This document shows positions 24,479 through 33,932 of a stretch of DNA of 56,275 nucleotides, one piece after another. Position numbers and translations under genes: made by a program. This DNA comes from Pseudomonadota bacterium (GTDB taxonomy: Bacteria > Pseudomonadota > Alphaproteobacteria > Rhizobiales > Hyphomicrobiaceae). How positions within the stretch are numbered: position 1 is the stretch's first letter; the number at the start of each line of letters is the position of its first letter. The notes beneath the pieces were generated by a model. That model saw nothing but the letters and a program-made list of their open reading frames with translations, was not told the origin of the DNA and ran no database searches. The stretch is from contig JAFAFW010000063.1 in assembly GCA_023423275.1 (NCBI GenBank), positions 1-56,275 on the forward strand, in the 5' to 3' direction.

Positions 24479-25319
24479 GAACGTTTTCCTCGGCGGGTTG
24501 CCTTGCGGGCAACCCCCGGGCCGCTCCCCGATTTAAACCGAGTTCCAGTTCCGCCCATACCGGAACATGGTCGGAGGGTTTTTCCCAGCCGCGCGTGAAC
24601 CGGTCGATACCGGCGGTCGTGAGGCGATCCGCAGCTTGCGGTGAGAGCAGAAGATGATCGATGCGGATGCCATCGTTCTTCTGCCAGGCGCCCGCCTGAT
24701 AATCCCAGAACGTATAGACATCGGGTTCGGGATGACAGGCGCGGATGGCGTCCGTCAGCCCCAGATGTGTCAATTGCCGGTAGAGGCCACGTGAGGCCGG
24801 CTGGAACAGAGCGTCGTTCACCCACTGCTCGGGTCGCTTGGCATCGATGGGCTCGGGGATCACGTTGTAGTCGCCCGCCAGCACGAAGGGATGTTCCAGC
24901 GCCAGCAGATCTTGAGCATGCGCCAGCAGCCGCTCCATCCAGGCGAGTTTGTAAGTGAATTTCTCGGTCCCGATCGGATTGCCGTTGGGCAAATAGATGG
25001 ACGCGACCGTGAAGGCGCCGGTGGGTACGGAAATCGTCACTTCCAGATAGCGTGACTGCACGTCGTCGTCGGCTCCCGGAAGCCCGCGCCGGATATCATC
25101 GAACCGGGTTTTGGACAGCACGGCGACGCCGTTGAACCCCTTTTGGCCGTGAGTGGCGACATTGTAGCCGAGGTTCTCGAAGGCTGCGGCCGGAAACCCT
25201 TCGTCGACGGATTTGATCTCCTGCAGACAGACCAGATCCGGCTTGGTCTCGCCGAGCCAGGTCAGCGCCGTATCCAGGCGCGCCTTGATGCCATTGATAT
25301 TCCAGGTCGCGAGTTTCAT
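24381..25319 (-). CDS. xth: Exodeoxyribonuclease III (AP endonuclease) with extended C-terminus
   Basis: A 312-residue protein of the Xth family that removes 3'-blocked ends and cuts at abasic sites. Catalytic elements are visible: N8 in T-W-N-I-N-G, Glu34 in L-Q-E-I-K, G-D-Y-N-V (Asp150, Asn152), and the late I-D-H and S-D-H (Asp250, His251). Family homology ends near residue 260. The remaining 52 residues are Ala/Arg/Pro-rich, and about 32 of them are encoded opposite the end of ribA. ATG 25319 is chosen because M-K-L-A-T-W-N is the canonical start. The catalytic core is certain; the tail is odd. Confidence 0.9.
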   Translation of the reverse strand: MKLATWNINGIKARLDTALTWLGETKPDLVCLQEIKSVDEGFPAAAFENLGYNVATHGQKGFNGVAVLSKTRFDDIRRGLPGADDDVQSRYLEVTISVPTGAFTVASIYLPNGNPIGTEKFTYKLAWMERLLAHAQDLLALEHPFVLAGDYNVIPEPIDAKRPEQWVNDALFQPASRGLYRQLTHLGLTDAIRACHPEPDVYTFWDYQAGAWQKNDGIRIDHLLLSPQAADRLTTAGIDRFTRGWEKPSDHVPVWAELELGLNRGAARGLPARQPAEENVPKACAPCARAWSPDNGHCVPTAMWRAGPAPRP

Positions 25320-25435
25320 CAGCAAAACGGCCGTCGACAAACGGCCTGCCCCTTCGATGTTGACGAGGTTTGTTAGCAGAAGCTTAGCAGTTGTGCGTCA
25401 TTTTGATGCTTTGATAATCCTGGCGGGGGCGAGGA

Positions 25436-25789
25436 ATGACCCTCTCTCTTTATGAAGGCCGGCGCCAGCGCGGTGCGACGCCGCTGGTTGTCATCCAGAC
25501 TGTCAATCTGCTGTTTGCAGCCGGGTGCGTCTTTCTTTGGGCTGCGTTGTCGCTTCTCATCGAGGATCCGATGAGATGGGCGACGTCGTACGGCATCGGG
25601 GCGCGGCCGGAGCTGTTCGACTATCCGTTCGTTCTCCTGTGGCTGATGCCTGTGGGCGGCGCGTGCGCCGCATGGGTCGCGCAGCAGGCAAACCGGATGA
25701 CGGCGGCTTACGTGGTCGCCTGCTATCCGCTGGCGTATATCGGGCTGGTGGTTGGCTGGTACTATCTGGCGCCGCCGAACTGGCTCTGA
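25436..25789 (+). CDS. Conserved hypothetical small membrane protein
   Basis: A 117-residue protein with three predicted membrane helices (about 18-42, 62-84 and 89-110) and a short polar N-terminus. An R-W-A-T-S-Y-G-I-G-A-R-P-E-L loop lies between helices 1 and 2. The Trp/Tyr-rich C-terminus ends P-P-N-W-L. Its composition is a strong membrane-protein pattern, so I take it as real. I do not recognise a named family or function. It lies between divergent xth and a convergent GST gene 29 bases away. Confidence 0.65.
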   Translation: MTLSLYEGRRQRGATPLVVIQTVNLLFAAGCVFLWAALSLLIEDPMRWATSYGIGARPELFDYPFVLLWLMPVGGACAAWVAQQANRMTAAYVVACYPLAYIGLVVGWYYLAPPNWL

Positions 25790-25818
25790 GCTGTCGGCGC
25801 CAGACAAGTCGCATCCGG

Positions 25819-26439
25819 TCAGGCGCGCTCGGCTTCCAGCGCTCGGATGACGGCCGGACGCTCCTGCATCCGCTTGTAGTGATCATACACTTTCGGGAAT
25901 TTGGCGACATCCACGCTGTCACCCTTGAGCCAGCCTGACATGACGAACAGGTAGCCGTCGGCGACGGAGTAGTCGTTGCCCAGCACCCACGGTCCGGCCA
26001 GCATTTCATTCTCGATCAGCGTGAAGCAGTCGGTCATCACCTGGGGAAGCTTGTTCTTCATGTCCTCCAGCGAGGACTCCTGGTCAGCCCAGCGGGTGCC
26101 GCGGCGGCCGTGGGCGTGGCCGACGTGAACCGTCGAGGCGATGTAGGAATTGAACCCCTGCATCCGGGCGAATTGGAACGGATCATCGATCGGCGCCAGT
26201 TTTGCCTCCGGCGCGGTCTGGGCGACATACGCCATGATTGCCGGTGCTTCCGTAAGGATGCCGTGGGGCGTCGCCAATGCCGGCACGCGGCCCTTCGGAT
26301 TGACCTTCAGGTATTGCGGCGTGTGCTGTTCACTCTCGGCGAAGTTGATCCGCTTGCCCTCGTAAGGCAGGCCCGACTCTTCCAGCGCGATATGACAGGC
26401 GCGCGAGCACGAGCCTGGGGAGAAATACAGCGTCAGCAT
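25819..26439 (-). CDS. Glutathione S-transferase family protein (beta-class-like)
   Basis: A 206-residue GST. The opening M-L-T-L-Y-F-S-P-G-S-C-S-R-A with a Cys in the active-site position is typical of bacterial beta-class enzymes. The thioredoxin-like half continues with N-P-K-G-R-V-P-A-L and L-T-E-A-P-A-I-M, and the helical domain has Y-S-V-A-D-G-Y. ATG 26439 gives this N-terminus; upstream in-frame sequence overlaps erpA and is not needed. It starts 11 bases after the erpA stop on the same strand, suggesting an operon linking Fe-S assembly and thiol chemistry. Confidence 0.88.
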   Translation of the reverse strand: MLTLYFSPGSCSRACHIALEESGLPYEGKRINFAESEQHTPQYLKVNPKGRVPALATPHGILTEAPAIMAYVAQTAPEAKLAPIDDPFQFARMQGFNSYIASTVHVGHAHGRRGTRWADQESSLEDMKNKLPQVMTDCFTLIENEMLAGPWVLGNDYSVADGYLFVMSGWLKGDSVDVAKFPKVYDHYKRMQERPAVIRALEAERA

Positions 26440-26450
26440 GGAAAGCCCCG

Positions 26451-26795
26451 TCAGATGGAGAAGCTGGTGCCGCAACCGCAGCCCGCGGTGGCGTTCGGAT
26501 TGTTGATCTTGAAGGACGCGCCGATCAGGTCGTCGACGAAATCGATCTCCGAACCGGCCATGTACGTCACCGAGACGGGATCAATGAGCACCTTGGCACC
26601 ATTCCGCTCGATCAGCAGATCGTCAGGCTCGCCATCGGCGACGAGATCGAATTTGTACTGGAAGCCCGAGCAGCCGCCACCCTCGACGCTGACGCGCAGC
26701 AGCTTGTTGCTTTCCTCCGCTGCAGCGATTTCACTGATGCGGCGCGCGGCACTGTCGGTCAGGACAATCGGCGTTTCGGTTGCGGTCTCGGTCAT
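26451..26795 (-). CDS. erpA: ErpA/IscA-type iron-sulfur cluster insertion protein
   Basis: A 114-residue A-type carrier that transfers Fe-S clusters to target enzymes. The three conserved ligands are present: Cys in G-G-G-C-S-G-F and the pair in G-C-G-C-G near the C-terminus. Other hallmarks are L-T-D-S-A-A-R-R-I and Y-M-A-G-S-E-I-D-F. ATG 26795 is chosen as the last Met before the domain. It is divergent from dgt across about 157 bases, an arrangement common in Hyphomicrobiales. ErpA versus IscA cannot be strictly separated by sequence alone. Confidence 0.9.
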   Translation of the reverse strand: MTETATETPIVLTDSAARRISEIAAAEESNKLLRVSVEGGGCSGFQYKFDLVADGEPDDLLIERNGAKVLIDPVSVTYMAGSEIDFVDDLIGASFKINNPNATAGCGCGTSFSI

Positions 26796-26952
26796 CGGTA
26801 TATCCTGAGAAGGGGCCGGGCTCAGCCGGAGCATCGGACACCGTTCCGCTGCGTCCTGACATTGCATCCGGTTGGGAATCGCCCCTAAACACCTGCATTC
26901 CCTATTAAGATAGTCGCAGACGCGTTTTTGTCCAAGTGGATGGGGCCTCTTC

Positions 26953-28179
26953 GTGGACCAGGATCAACCGCAGACCGTCTATGGGGCCAATCTCCCGCCC
27001 GGCGGCCGCCGATTGGGGCCCTATGCGGCGACGCAGGCGCCGAGCCGCGGGCGATTGCATCCGGAGCCTGATTGCCCGTCCCGAAGCCAGTTTCAGCGCG
27101 ACCGGGATCGCGTGCTGCATTCGACGGCCTTTCGGCGGCTGACCTACAAGACCCAGGTCTTCGTGTTTCATGAAGGCGACCACTACCGTAACCGCCTGAC
27201 GCACAGTCTGGAGGTGGCGCAGATCGCCCGCACCATCAGTCGCCAGTTGTGTCTCGACGAGGATCTGGCGGAGGCGCTGGCTTTGGCACATGACCTCGGC
27301 CATCCGCCATTCGGGCACGCTGGAGAACGCGCGCTGGATACGGTCCTGCATGAGGCCGGCGGCTTCGACCATAACGTGCAGAGCTTCCGGGTCGTCATGC
27401 GGCTGGAGCGCAAGTATCCGGCGTTCGATGGCCTGAACCTGTGCTGGGAGACGCTCGAAGGGTTGATCAAGCACAACGGGCCGCCGGCTTTGAGCCAGCG
27501 TCCCGGTGACCTGGCAATCATGCGCGCGGTGGCCGGGATCGATCGGGTCTTTCCGCTTGCCCTCGATCAGTGGCCGTCAGCCGAAGCGCAGGCCGCCGCG
27601 CTGGCCGACGAAATCGCCTGGATGACGCACGATATCGACGACGGGCTGCGGGCGCGGCTGATTACGTTCGAGGATCTGAAGGTGCCCCGGCTGGTGGCGC
27701 CGATCGCGGAAACGGTCGCAAAGGCTCCGTCAATCGACGAATCGCGGAGGATCTACGGCGTCACGCGCCAGCTCATTACCGTCCTGATCGCCGATGCCGT
27801 CCGCCAGTCCCGCGAGCGCTTGGCGGCGGTCGCTCCATCTCATCCCGACGATATCCGGGCGTGTGGCGAGGCGGTCATCGCCTTCTCGCCGGAGACGGAA
27901 GCCGCGGTCCGGCAGGTGAAGGGATTCCTGTTTCAGCGCATTTACCGTCACCCGCGCGTCAACGCGGTGATGAACAACGCCGAGGAAATGGTGCGCGACC
28001 TCGTCGCCCGCTACCGGCGGGATCCGGAGACGATGCCGGCCGCCTGGGCGGCCGATGCGAAACCACTTGATGACGAGGGGCGGGCCCGGCTGGCGGGTGA
28101 TTTCGTGGCGGGTATGACGGACCGCTATGCCATTGCCGAACACCGGCGGTTGTTTGACGCGACGCCGGATTTGGGTTAG
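26953..28179 (+). CDS. dgt: Deoxyguanosinetriphosphate triphosphohydrolase-like protein
   Basis: A 408-residue HD-domain hydrolase that splits dNTPs into deoxynucleoside and triphosphate. The metal-binding motif is visible: R-N-R-L-T-H-S-L-E-V, then L-A-H-D-L-G-H-P-P-F-G-H, then a later E-I-A-W-M-T-H-D-I-D-D. The N-terminal S-R-S-Q-F-Q-R-D-R-D-R-V-L-H-S-T-A-F-R-R segment is the classic dGTPase signature. It starts at GTG 26953. Length fits the type-2 Dgt-like group, which acts on several dNTPs. The argS gene follows about 146 bases downstream. Confidence 0.93.
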   Translation: MDQDQPQTVYGANLPPGGRRLGPYAATQAPSRGRLHPEPDCPSRSQFQRDRDRVLHSTAFRRLTYKTQVFVFHEGDHYRNRLTHSLEVAQIARTISRQLCLDEDLAEALALAHDLGHPPFGHAGERALDTVLHEAGGFDHNVQSFRVVMRLERKYPAFDGLNLCWETLEGLIKHNGPPALSQRPGDLAIMRAVAGIDRVFPLALDQWPSAEAQAAALADEIAWMTHDIDDGLRARLITFEDLKVPRLVAPIAETVAKAPSIDESRRIYGVTRQLITVLIADAVRQSRERLAAVAPSHPDDIRACGEAVIAFSPETEAAVRQVKGFLFQRIYRHPRVNAVMNNAEEMVRDLVARYRRDPETMPAAWAADAKPLDDEGRARLAGDFVAGMTDRYAIAEHRRLFDATPDLG

Positions 28180-28325
28180 CGCGCCGCATCCTGTTAGCAT
28201 ATCCCGGGCGTCTGTAAGTTGGATTCCCGGCTGTTGTTGGGTTATTCCGAGCCACAGTTTGCAGATGTTGGCATGTGGGTATCGCGCCGATGCTCGCAGC
28301 GATTGGGTTTTCCCGAGGTCGATGA

Positions 28326-30080
28326 ATGAACGTTTTTGCCGAAGTGGAGCAGCGGATTCGCAGTGTGATTCAAGCGCTGCAGGCTGACGGGGCCCTGCCA
28401 GCCGATCTCGCGCTCCGAGGCATCGAAACCCAGGAAGCCCGCGACCCGGCGCACGGGGATATCGCGTCGAATGCGGCGATGGTGCTGGCCAAACCGGCTG
28501 GCATGAAGCCGCGCGTTATTGCCGATCTCATTGCCGAGCGGCTGAAAGACGTTCCGGAGTTCGCCAAGATCGACGTGGCCGGGCCGGGGTTCCTCAACAT
28601 TACCTTCGCGCCGGAGGTGTGGCAGCGGCTGATCGTCAGCATCATCGAGCAGGGCGGGGCGTTCGGGCGCGGCATTGTCGGCGCGGGGCAGCGCATCAAC
28701 GTCGAATACGTATCCGCCAATCCGACTGGCCCCATGCACGTCGGCCATTGCCGGGGAGCGGTGTTCGGTGATGCGCTCTGCAACGTGCTCGCGTTCGCTG
28801 GATACGATGTCACGCGCGAATACTACATCAACGACGCGGGTGCGCAGGTCGATAAGCTCGGCCGTTCCACATACCTGCGCTATCGCGAGGCGCTGGGTGA
28901 CGACATCGGTGAGATCCCGGAGGGACTTTATCCCGGTGATTATCTGAAGCCGATCGGTGCCAAGCTGGCCGAGGAATATGGCATGTCCCTTGTGAACATG
29001 CCGGAGGAGCGGTGGCTACCGATCACGAGGGGCGCGGCGATCGCGGAGTTGCTCGGACAGATCAAGGAAGATCTTGCGGCCCTCAACGTCCATCATGACG
29101 TGTTCTTCTCCGAACGCTCGCTGACGAATGACGGCCGCGATCAGGTCAAGGAGGCCATTGATCTGCTGCGGGCGAAGGACTTGATTTTCGAAGGCCGGTT
29201 GGAGCGGCCGAAGGGCCACGACGATGAGGAATGGGAAGACCGCGAGCAGACCTTGTTCCGCTCCACCGCATTCGGGGACGACGTCGATCGCGCGCTGATG
29301 AAGTCAGATGGCAGCTACACGTATTTCGCGAACGACGTCGCCTACCACAACAACAAGCTGGAGCGCGGCTTTGATGCCTATCTCAATGTCCTGGGTGCCG
29401 ATCACGTCGGCTACATCCCGCGACTGAAGGCAGCCGTCAGCGCGTTGTCCGATGGCAAGGCCAACTTCGCGACGCCGGTGTGTCAGCTCGTGAAAATCCT
29501 GCGCGACGGCGAGCCGGTGCGCATGTCGAAGCGGGCCGGCACGTTCGTGGCTCTGCGTGACGTCGTGGACGAGGTCGGCAGCGATCCGGTGCGCTTCATG
29601 ATGCTGATGCGTAAGAACGATTCGGCGCTCGACTTCGATCTTGCGAAGGTCGTGGAGCAGTCGAAGGACAATCCGGTCTTCTACGTGCAGTACGCGCACG
29701 CCCGCGCGGCCTCGATTTTCCGTAATGCACAGGAAACTTTCCCCAGTCTCGATCTCTCCAACCTGAAATCGGCGGATCTTTCGCTGCTGTCCGACCTGGG
29801 AGAGATCGATCTCATCAAGCGGCTCGCGCGTTTTCCACGCGTTGTGGAGAGCGCAGCACGCGATCGTGAGCCGCACCGGCTGCCGTTCTACCTCTTTGAT
29901 TTAGCATCAGCATTTCACCAGCAGTACGCCCGAGGCAATGAATCGCCACATTTGCGCTTCATACAACCTGCCGACGCCGGAGCATCTGCCGCGAGGTTGG
30001 CGCTGGTCGCTGCCACGCAACAGGTGGTAGCCTCGGGGCTGTCTATCCTCGGTGTGCAGGCTCCGAAAGAGATGCGATAA
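28326..30080 (+). CDS. argS: Arginyl-tRNA synthetase
   Basis: A 584-residue class I synthetase that charges tRNA-Arg. The N-terminal Add-1 domain recognises the D-loop. The HIGH variant H-V-G-H follows S-A-N-P-T-G-P-M near residue 139, and the KMSKS counterpart is R-M-S-K-R-A-G-T near residue 400. The C-terminal DALR anticodon-binding domain has Y-A-H-A-R-A. It heads a block conserved in alphaproteobacteria (SPOR protein, nagZ, scpA, scpB, tat genes) with short gaps between genes. Confidence 0.97.
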   Translation: MNVFAEVEQRIRSVIQALQADGALPADLALRGIETQEARDPAHGDIASNAAMVLAKPAGMKPRVIADLIAERLKDVPEFAKIDVAGPGFLNITFAPEVWQRLIVSIIEQGGAFGRGIVGAGQRINVEYVSANPTGPMHVGHCRGAVFGDALCNVLAFAGYDVTREYYINDAGAQVDKLGRSTYLRYREALGDDIGEIPEGLYPGDYLKPIGAKLAEEYGMSLVNMPEERWLPITRGAAIAELLGQIKEDLAALNVHHDVFFSERSLTNDGRDQVKEAIDLLRAKDLIFEGRLERPKGHDDEEWEDREQTLFRSTAFGDDVDRALMKSDGSYTYFANDVAYHNNKLERGFDAYLNVLGADHVGYIPRLKAAVSALSDGKANFATPVCQLVKILRDGEPVRMSKRAGTFVALRDVVDEVGSDPVRFMMLMRKNDSALDFDLAKVVEQSKDNPVFYVQYAHARAASIFRNAQETFPSLDLSNLKSADLSLLSDLGEIDLIKRLARFPRVVESAARDREPHRLPFYLFDLASAFHQQYARGNESPHLRFIQPADAGASAARLALVAATQQVVASGLSILGVQAPKEMR

Positions 30081-30128
30081 TCTCGCGATTCGTTGGAACG
30101 CGTGGAATTTGGTGCAGAGGGATCGGAG

Positions 30129-31871
30129 ATGTCACGGTCGAACAATCCGATGAACCGCGGAGGAACGCAGCCGCGGGATTGGCAGCGTCCGGCACCGGAT
30201 GCGGCTGCGCACCCTGGCGATCATCAGGCGTCACCGCAACCCTATCAATGGCCGTCGCTCGGACAGCAGCAGGACAGCTATGGCCATCCCCAGGGCGCTC
30301 CGTCCTACCCTGGTCAGCAGCATCATGGTCAAGAGCCGGAAGCGCCGTGCCCTGCCTATCATTATCCGCAGGAGAATGGGGGCCAGCAGCCGAACACGGG
30401 CGCGCCAGTCCAGCATCCTCCTTTTTTTGGATCGCAGCAGAGCAATCAGCCCGCTCCGGCGCCCATTCCATTCGCGTCGCAGTTTGAGCGCTATCTGAAC
30501 GCTCACCAGCAGGACCCCTATCAGCAGCAGGAGCAGGATCCTGCGGCTGGAAAGCCGGATTATGGGCGTCATCCGGCGCAGTTCCAGGATGACGGCCTCG
30601 CGCAGCTCCAGCAACTCACGCAGCAGCGGCAGCAGCATAACAGCCTGCGGGACCAGTTGCGTTCGACGCAGCATGATCAGTGGCAGCAGCAAAACGCGCC
30701 GGACCCGCGCAATTACGATCTCGGCAGCTATATGCCATCGGGTGCGCAAGGTGGGGGCTATGGCGAGCCCGAGCATCCTCAATCCTATGATCACCAGTGG
30801 CAAGGCGCCGGTGGCTACGGCGGGCAAGGCCCCGACGCACACTCCGGGCATCACGACGGTTATTATGCGCAGCACGGAGAGTCGCTGCCGGTTCCCGGTC
30901 AGCCGGATGATCACGATCACGACGACGCCGATTATGAATATGAAGAGCCTCGCCGCAGCCGGCGTGGGCTGGTCATCGTCGGCGCCCTCGTGGGAGCCAT
31001 TCTCGTCGGCGGAGGTATGGCCTACGGCTACAAGATGGTCATCGGGCCTGGCTCGAAGTCCGCGCCTCCGGTCATCCGCGCCGATCAGCGGCCGAGTAAG
31101 ATTCAGCCTGCCGAGCCCGGCGGGAAGCAGTTTGCGCATTCCGACAGCAAGCTGATGGGACGGCTTGAAGCAGATGCCGCTGGCGGCGGGGCGGCAGCGG
31201 CTGCCAGCAGGGCCCTTGCGGAGACGTCCGAGGAGACGGAAAACGGCGTGCGCAAGGTTTCGACGGTCATGGTCGGCCGCGACGGATCGATCGCGCCCCC
31301 GTCCGAGCCGAGGCTTCCGCCCACCAACGTGGCCGTGCCCGGCATGACCATCGTAGACGGGTTCGGTGGGCGGCCTCAGCAGTCACTTCCGCCGCCACGG
31401 CCGATCGAGCCTATTCGCACGGCGCCGCAGGCCGTCGTGCCTCCACCTGCGCCGACGCCGCAGGTCGTCACGCCGACGCCGCAACTCGTCGCCAAGGCGC
31501 CACCGCCGCAGGCCGAGCCTGAACCGGCACCCGCGCGGCGTGCCGCGCCTCCTCCTCCAGCGGCCGCTCCGCCGGCAAGGACAGCCGCGGTCGCGCCAGC
31601 CCCGCGGACCAGCAGCGGCTACGTGGCAGTTCTGTCGTCGCAACGCAGCCGCATGGATGCGCTCAAGACCTTCGCGGACTTGCAGCAGAAGTACACCAAT
31701 GTGCTGCAGAACAAGATTCCCGACGTTCAGGAGGCTGACCTGAGCGCACGTGGGCTTGGCACGATGTACCGCGTCGTCGTGGGGCCGCCGAGCTCTCGCG
31801 AGGCCGCCGCCGACGTTTGCGGACAACTGAGGTCGGCTGGCTTCCAAGGCTGCTGGATCACGGCCTACTGA
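30129..31871 (+). CDS. SPOR-domain cell-division/envelope protein with Gln/Pro-rich N-terminus
   Basis: A 580-residue single-pass membrane protein. Residues 1 to about 270 are a Gln/Pro/His/Tyr-rich disordered cytoplasmic region. One transmembrane helix follows at about 280-302, then an Ala/Pro-rich periplasmic linker and a C-terminal SPOR domain (about 495-580) starting S-G-Y-V-A-V-L. The start is taken at ATG 30129, preceded by GGAG. Location between argS and nagZ is typical of alphaproteobacterial SPOR proteins that bind septal denuded glycan. It probably helps cell constriction; partners are unknown. Confidence 0.85.
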   Translation: MSRSNNPMNRGGTQPRDWQRPAPDAAAHPGDHQASPQPYQWPSLGQQQDSYGHPQGAPSYPGQQHHGQEPEAPCPAYHYPQENGGQQPNTGAPVQHPPFFGSQQSNQPAPAPIPFASQFERYLNAHQQDPYQQQEQDPAAGKPDYGRHPAQFQDDGLAQLQQLTQQRQQHNSLRDQLRSTQHDQWQQQNAPDPRNYDLGSYMPSGAQGGGYGEPEHPQSYDHQWQGAGGYGGQGPDAHSGHHDGYYAQHGESLPVPGQPDDHDHDDADYEYEEPRRSRRGLVIVGALVGAILVGGGMAYGYKMVIGPGSKSAPPVIRADQRPSKIQPAEPGGKQFAHSDSKLMGRLEADAAGGGAAAAASRALAETSEETENGVRKVSTVMVGRDGSIAPPSEPRLPPTNVAVPGMTIVDGFGGRPQQSLPPPRPIEPIRTAPQAVVPPPAPTPQVVTPTPQLVAKAPPPQAEPEPAPARRAAPPPPAAAPPARTAAVAPAPRTSSGYVAVLSSQRSRMDALKTFADLQQKYTNVLQNKIPDVQEADLSARGLGTMYRVVVGPPSSREAAADVCGQLRSAGFQGCWITAY

Positions 31872-31979
31872 GGCTCCGATCAGCGCAAGCGCTTGCCTGC
31901 AAGACCTCCGCCGGGACGGTCTGAGTGGGCGGCAACATGTCCTGCCGCCAGCACGCTCTGAGACGGGTATAGCCTGAAC

Positions 31980-32996
31980 ATGCGCGCCTCGCTCATCACC
32001 GGCCTCGCGGGCCATTCGCTCAGCGCCGATGAAGCTCGCTTTCTGGCGTCCGCACGCCCCAGCGGGTTGATCCTTTTCGCCCGCAATTGCGACCGTCCTG
32101 ATCAGATCCGCGCTCTGGTGGATGCCGCAAAAGCGGCGATCGGGACCGAGGATGTCCTGGTTCTCATCGATCAGGAAGGCGGGCGCGTTCGGCGTCTGAA
32201 ACCGCCCCATTGGCGCCCGCTGCCTGCGGCGGCCGCCTTCGCGCAACTCGCGATGCGTGATCGAGAGGATGCCGAACGGGCTGCCTGGCTCGCCGCGCGG
32301 CTGACGGCCGCCGATCTGCTGGAATCGGGGATTAATACGAACTGCGCACCGGTGCTCGATCTTCCCGTCGCGGGTTCACACGAGATCATCGGCAACAGGG
32401 CCTACGGGACGACTGCGGACGCCGTGATCTCACTGGCGCGCGCCGTCGCTGAAGGATACCTCGCTGGAGGCGTCCTGCCGGTCATCAAGCACATCCCCGG
32501 GCACGGCCGGGCGCGCGCCGATAGCCACCTCGAGCTTCCCGTCGTCAGCACGGCGCGGGCGGAACTCGAAGCCACCGATTTCGTGCCGTTCCGGGCGCTG
32601 CGGGACATGCCGGCGGCAATGACGGCGCATGTGGTGTTCAGCGACATCGATCCCGACGCCCCGGCGAGCATTTCTCGAATCGTGACGCGGGAGGTCATCC
32701 GTGGCTACATCGGATTTGATGGCCTGCTGATGAGCGACGATCTCAATATGCATGCGCTCTCGGGCAACATGGGGGATCGAGCGCAAGCCGTGATCGCTGC
32801 CGGCAGCGATGTCGTCCTGCACTGCAGTGGCAACTTAGCTGAAATGGAAGAGGTCGCTGCCACTGTGCCCGCGCTCGCGGGGCAACCTCTGGCACGCTTT
32901 AAGCGTTGCCTTTCGGTGCTGCAACGGCGGGAGCCGTTCAGCGTCGCGGATGCCGAGGTGGCGCTGGCGTCGGCTGCGGCGGCAGAATCAGTGTAG
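31980..32996 (+). CDS. nagZ: Beta-N-acetylhexosaminidase (muropeptide recycling)
   Basis: A 338-residue GH3 enzyme cleaving GlcNAc from 1,6-anhydro-muropeptides in the cytoplasm. The NagZ loop K-H-I-P-G-H-G-R-A-R-A-D-S-H carries the catalytic Asp-His dyad, and the nucleophile Asp lies in L-L-M-S-D-D-L. There is no signal peptide, consistent with recycling. It follows the SPOR gene and is 39 bases before scpA, so co-transcription with the condensin genes is likely. Products could influence beta-lactamase induction, if such a system exists elsewhere in the genome. Confidence 0.94.
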   Translation: MRASLITGLAGHSLSADEARFLASARPSGLILFARNCDRPDQIRALVDAAKAAIGTEDVLVLIDQEGGRVRRLKPPHWRPLPAAAAFAQLAMRDREDAERAAWLAARLTAADLLESGINTNCAPVLDLPVAGSHEIIGNRAYGTTADAVISLARAVAEGYLAGGVLPVIKHIPGHGRARADSHLELPVVSTARAELEATDFVPFRALRDMPAAMTAHVVFSDIDPDAPASISRIVTREVIRGYIGFDGLLMSDDLNMHALSGNMGDRAQAVIAAGSDVVLHCSGNLAEMEEVAATVPALAGQPLARFKRCLSVLQRREPFSVADAEVALASAAAAESV

Positions 32997-33035
32997 TCTT
33001 CAACAGGTTTTCCACCGGAGCGAGCATTTCATCTC

Positions 33036-33875
33036 ATGACTGCCGATCCGTCCACATTGGCCGAAGCGGGAGCTGGTGACTGGGAGATGCCCAGCCCCGA
33101 GGACGCTCCTGCCTCGCAGGATGCGCTGGTTGTCGATGTCGACGGCTTCGAAGGTCCGTTGGATATGCTGTTGGCGATGGCCCGTCTGCAAAAGGTGGAT
33201 CTCGCCAAAATCTCCATGGTCGCGCTGGTCGAGCAGTATCTGGCGTTCATTCGCGAGGCCGAGCGGTTGCGCCTGGAGGTGGCTGCCGATTACCTCGTGA
33301 TGGCTGCGTGGCTGGCCTATCTGAAATCGCGTTTGCTGCTGCCCAAGGAAGGCAAGGATGAGGCCGAGCCGAGCGGCGAGGAGCTGGCGCAGAGGCTCGC
33401 GTTCCGGTTGATGCGGCTGCAGGCCATGCGCGAGGTGGCCGCCAAACTGATGACGCGGATGCGCCTCGGACGCGAGGTTTTCGGGCGCGGCATGCCGGAG
33501 GGCGTGCGCACCATCCGCGATACAACTTACACGGCCGAGATCCACGATCTGCTGAAAGCCTACGCCGAACAACGCAGCCGCACGATCGTCAGGGTTCATG
33601 TCGTCAAGGCGCGCACGGTGTGGTCGATCAAGGACGCGCGCCAGCGGCTGGAGAAGCTCGTCGGTGATGCCGTCGGCGGATGGGTCCAGCTCGATCTGTT
33701 TCTCGAGCGCTATCTGCCCAATCCGGACGTCGGGAAAACCGTGCTCGCCAGTTCGTTCGGCGCGAGCCTGGAGATGGCCCGTGAAGGAATTCTCGAAATT
33801 CGCCAGGAGGCTCCGTTCGCGCCTCTTTACATGCGCCGGCTGGATGTGCCCTCCGATTGGCGGCAGATCGGGTGA
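33036..33875 (+). CDS. scpA: Segregation and condensation protein A
   Basis: A 279-residue kleisin subunit of the SMC-ScpAB condensin. The hallmark F-E-G-P-L-D-M-L-L lies near residue 35, followed by an SMC-head-binding helical region (K-S-R-L-L-L-P) and a C-terminal winged helix. It bridges SMC heads and binds ScpB. The start at 33036 follows nagZ by 39 bases; scpB follows by 57 bases. Confidence 0.94.
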   Translation: MTADPSTLAEAGAGDWEMPSPEDAPASQDALVVDVDGFEGPLDMLLAMARLQKVDLAKISMVALVEQYLAFIREAERLRLEVAADYLVMAAWLAYLKSRLLLPKEGKDEAEPSGEELAQRLAFRLMRLQAMREVAAKLMTRMRLGREVFGRGMPEGVRTIRDTTYTAEIHDLLKAYAEQRSRTIVRVHVVKARTVWSIKDARQRLEKLVGDAVGGWVQLDLFLERYLPNPDVGKTVLASSFGASLEMAREGILEIRQEAPFAPLYMRRLDVPSDWRQIG

Positions 33876-33932
33876 ATCGTTTAGGAGTATGCGCGTTCGA
33901 ACGACCGGACCAAGAGCGAAGGACGCGATGCA

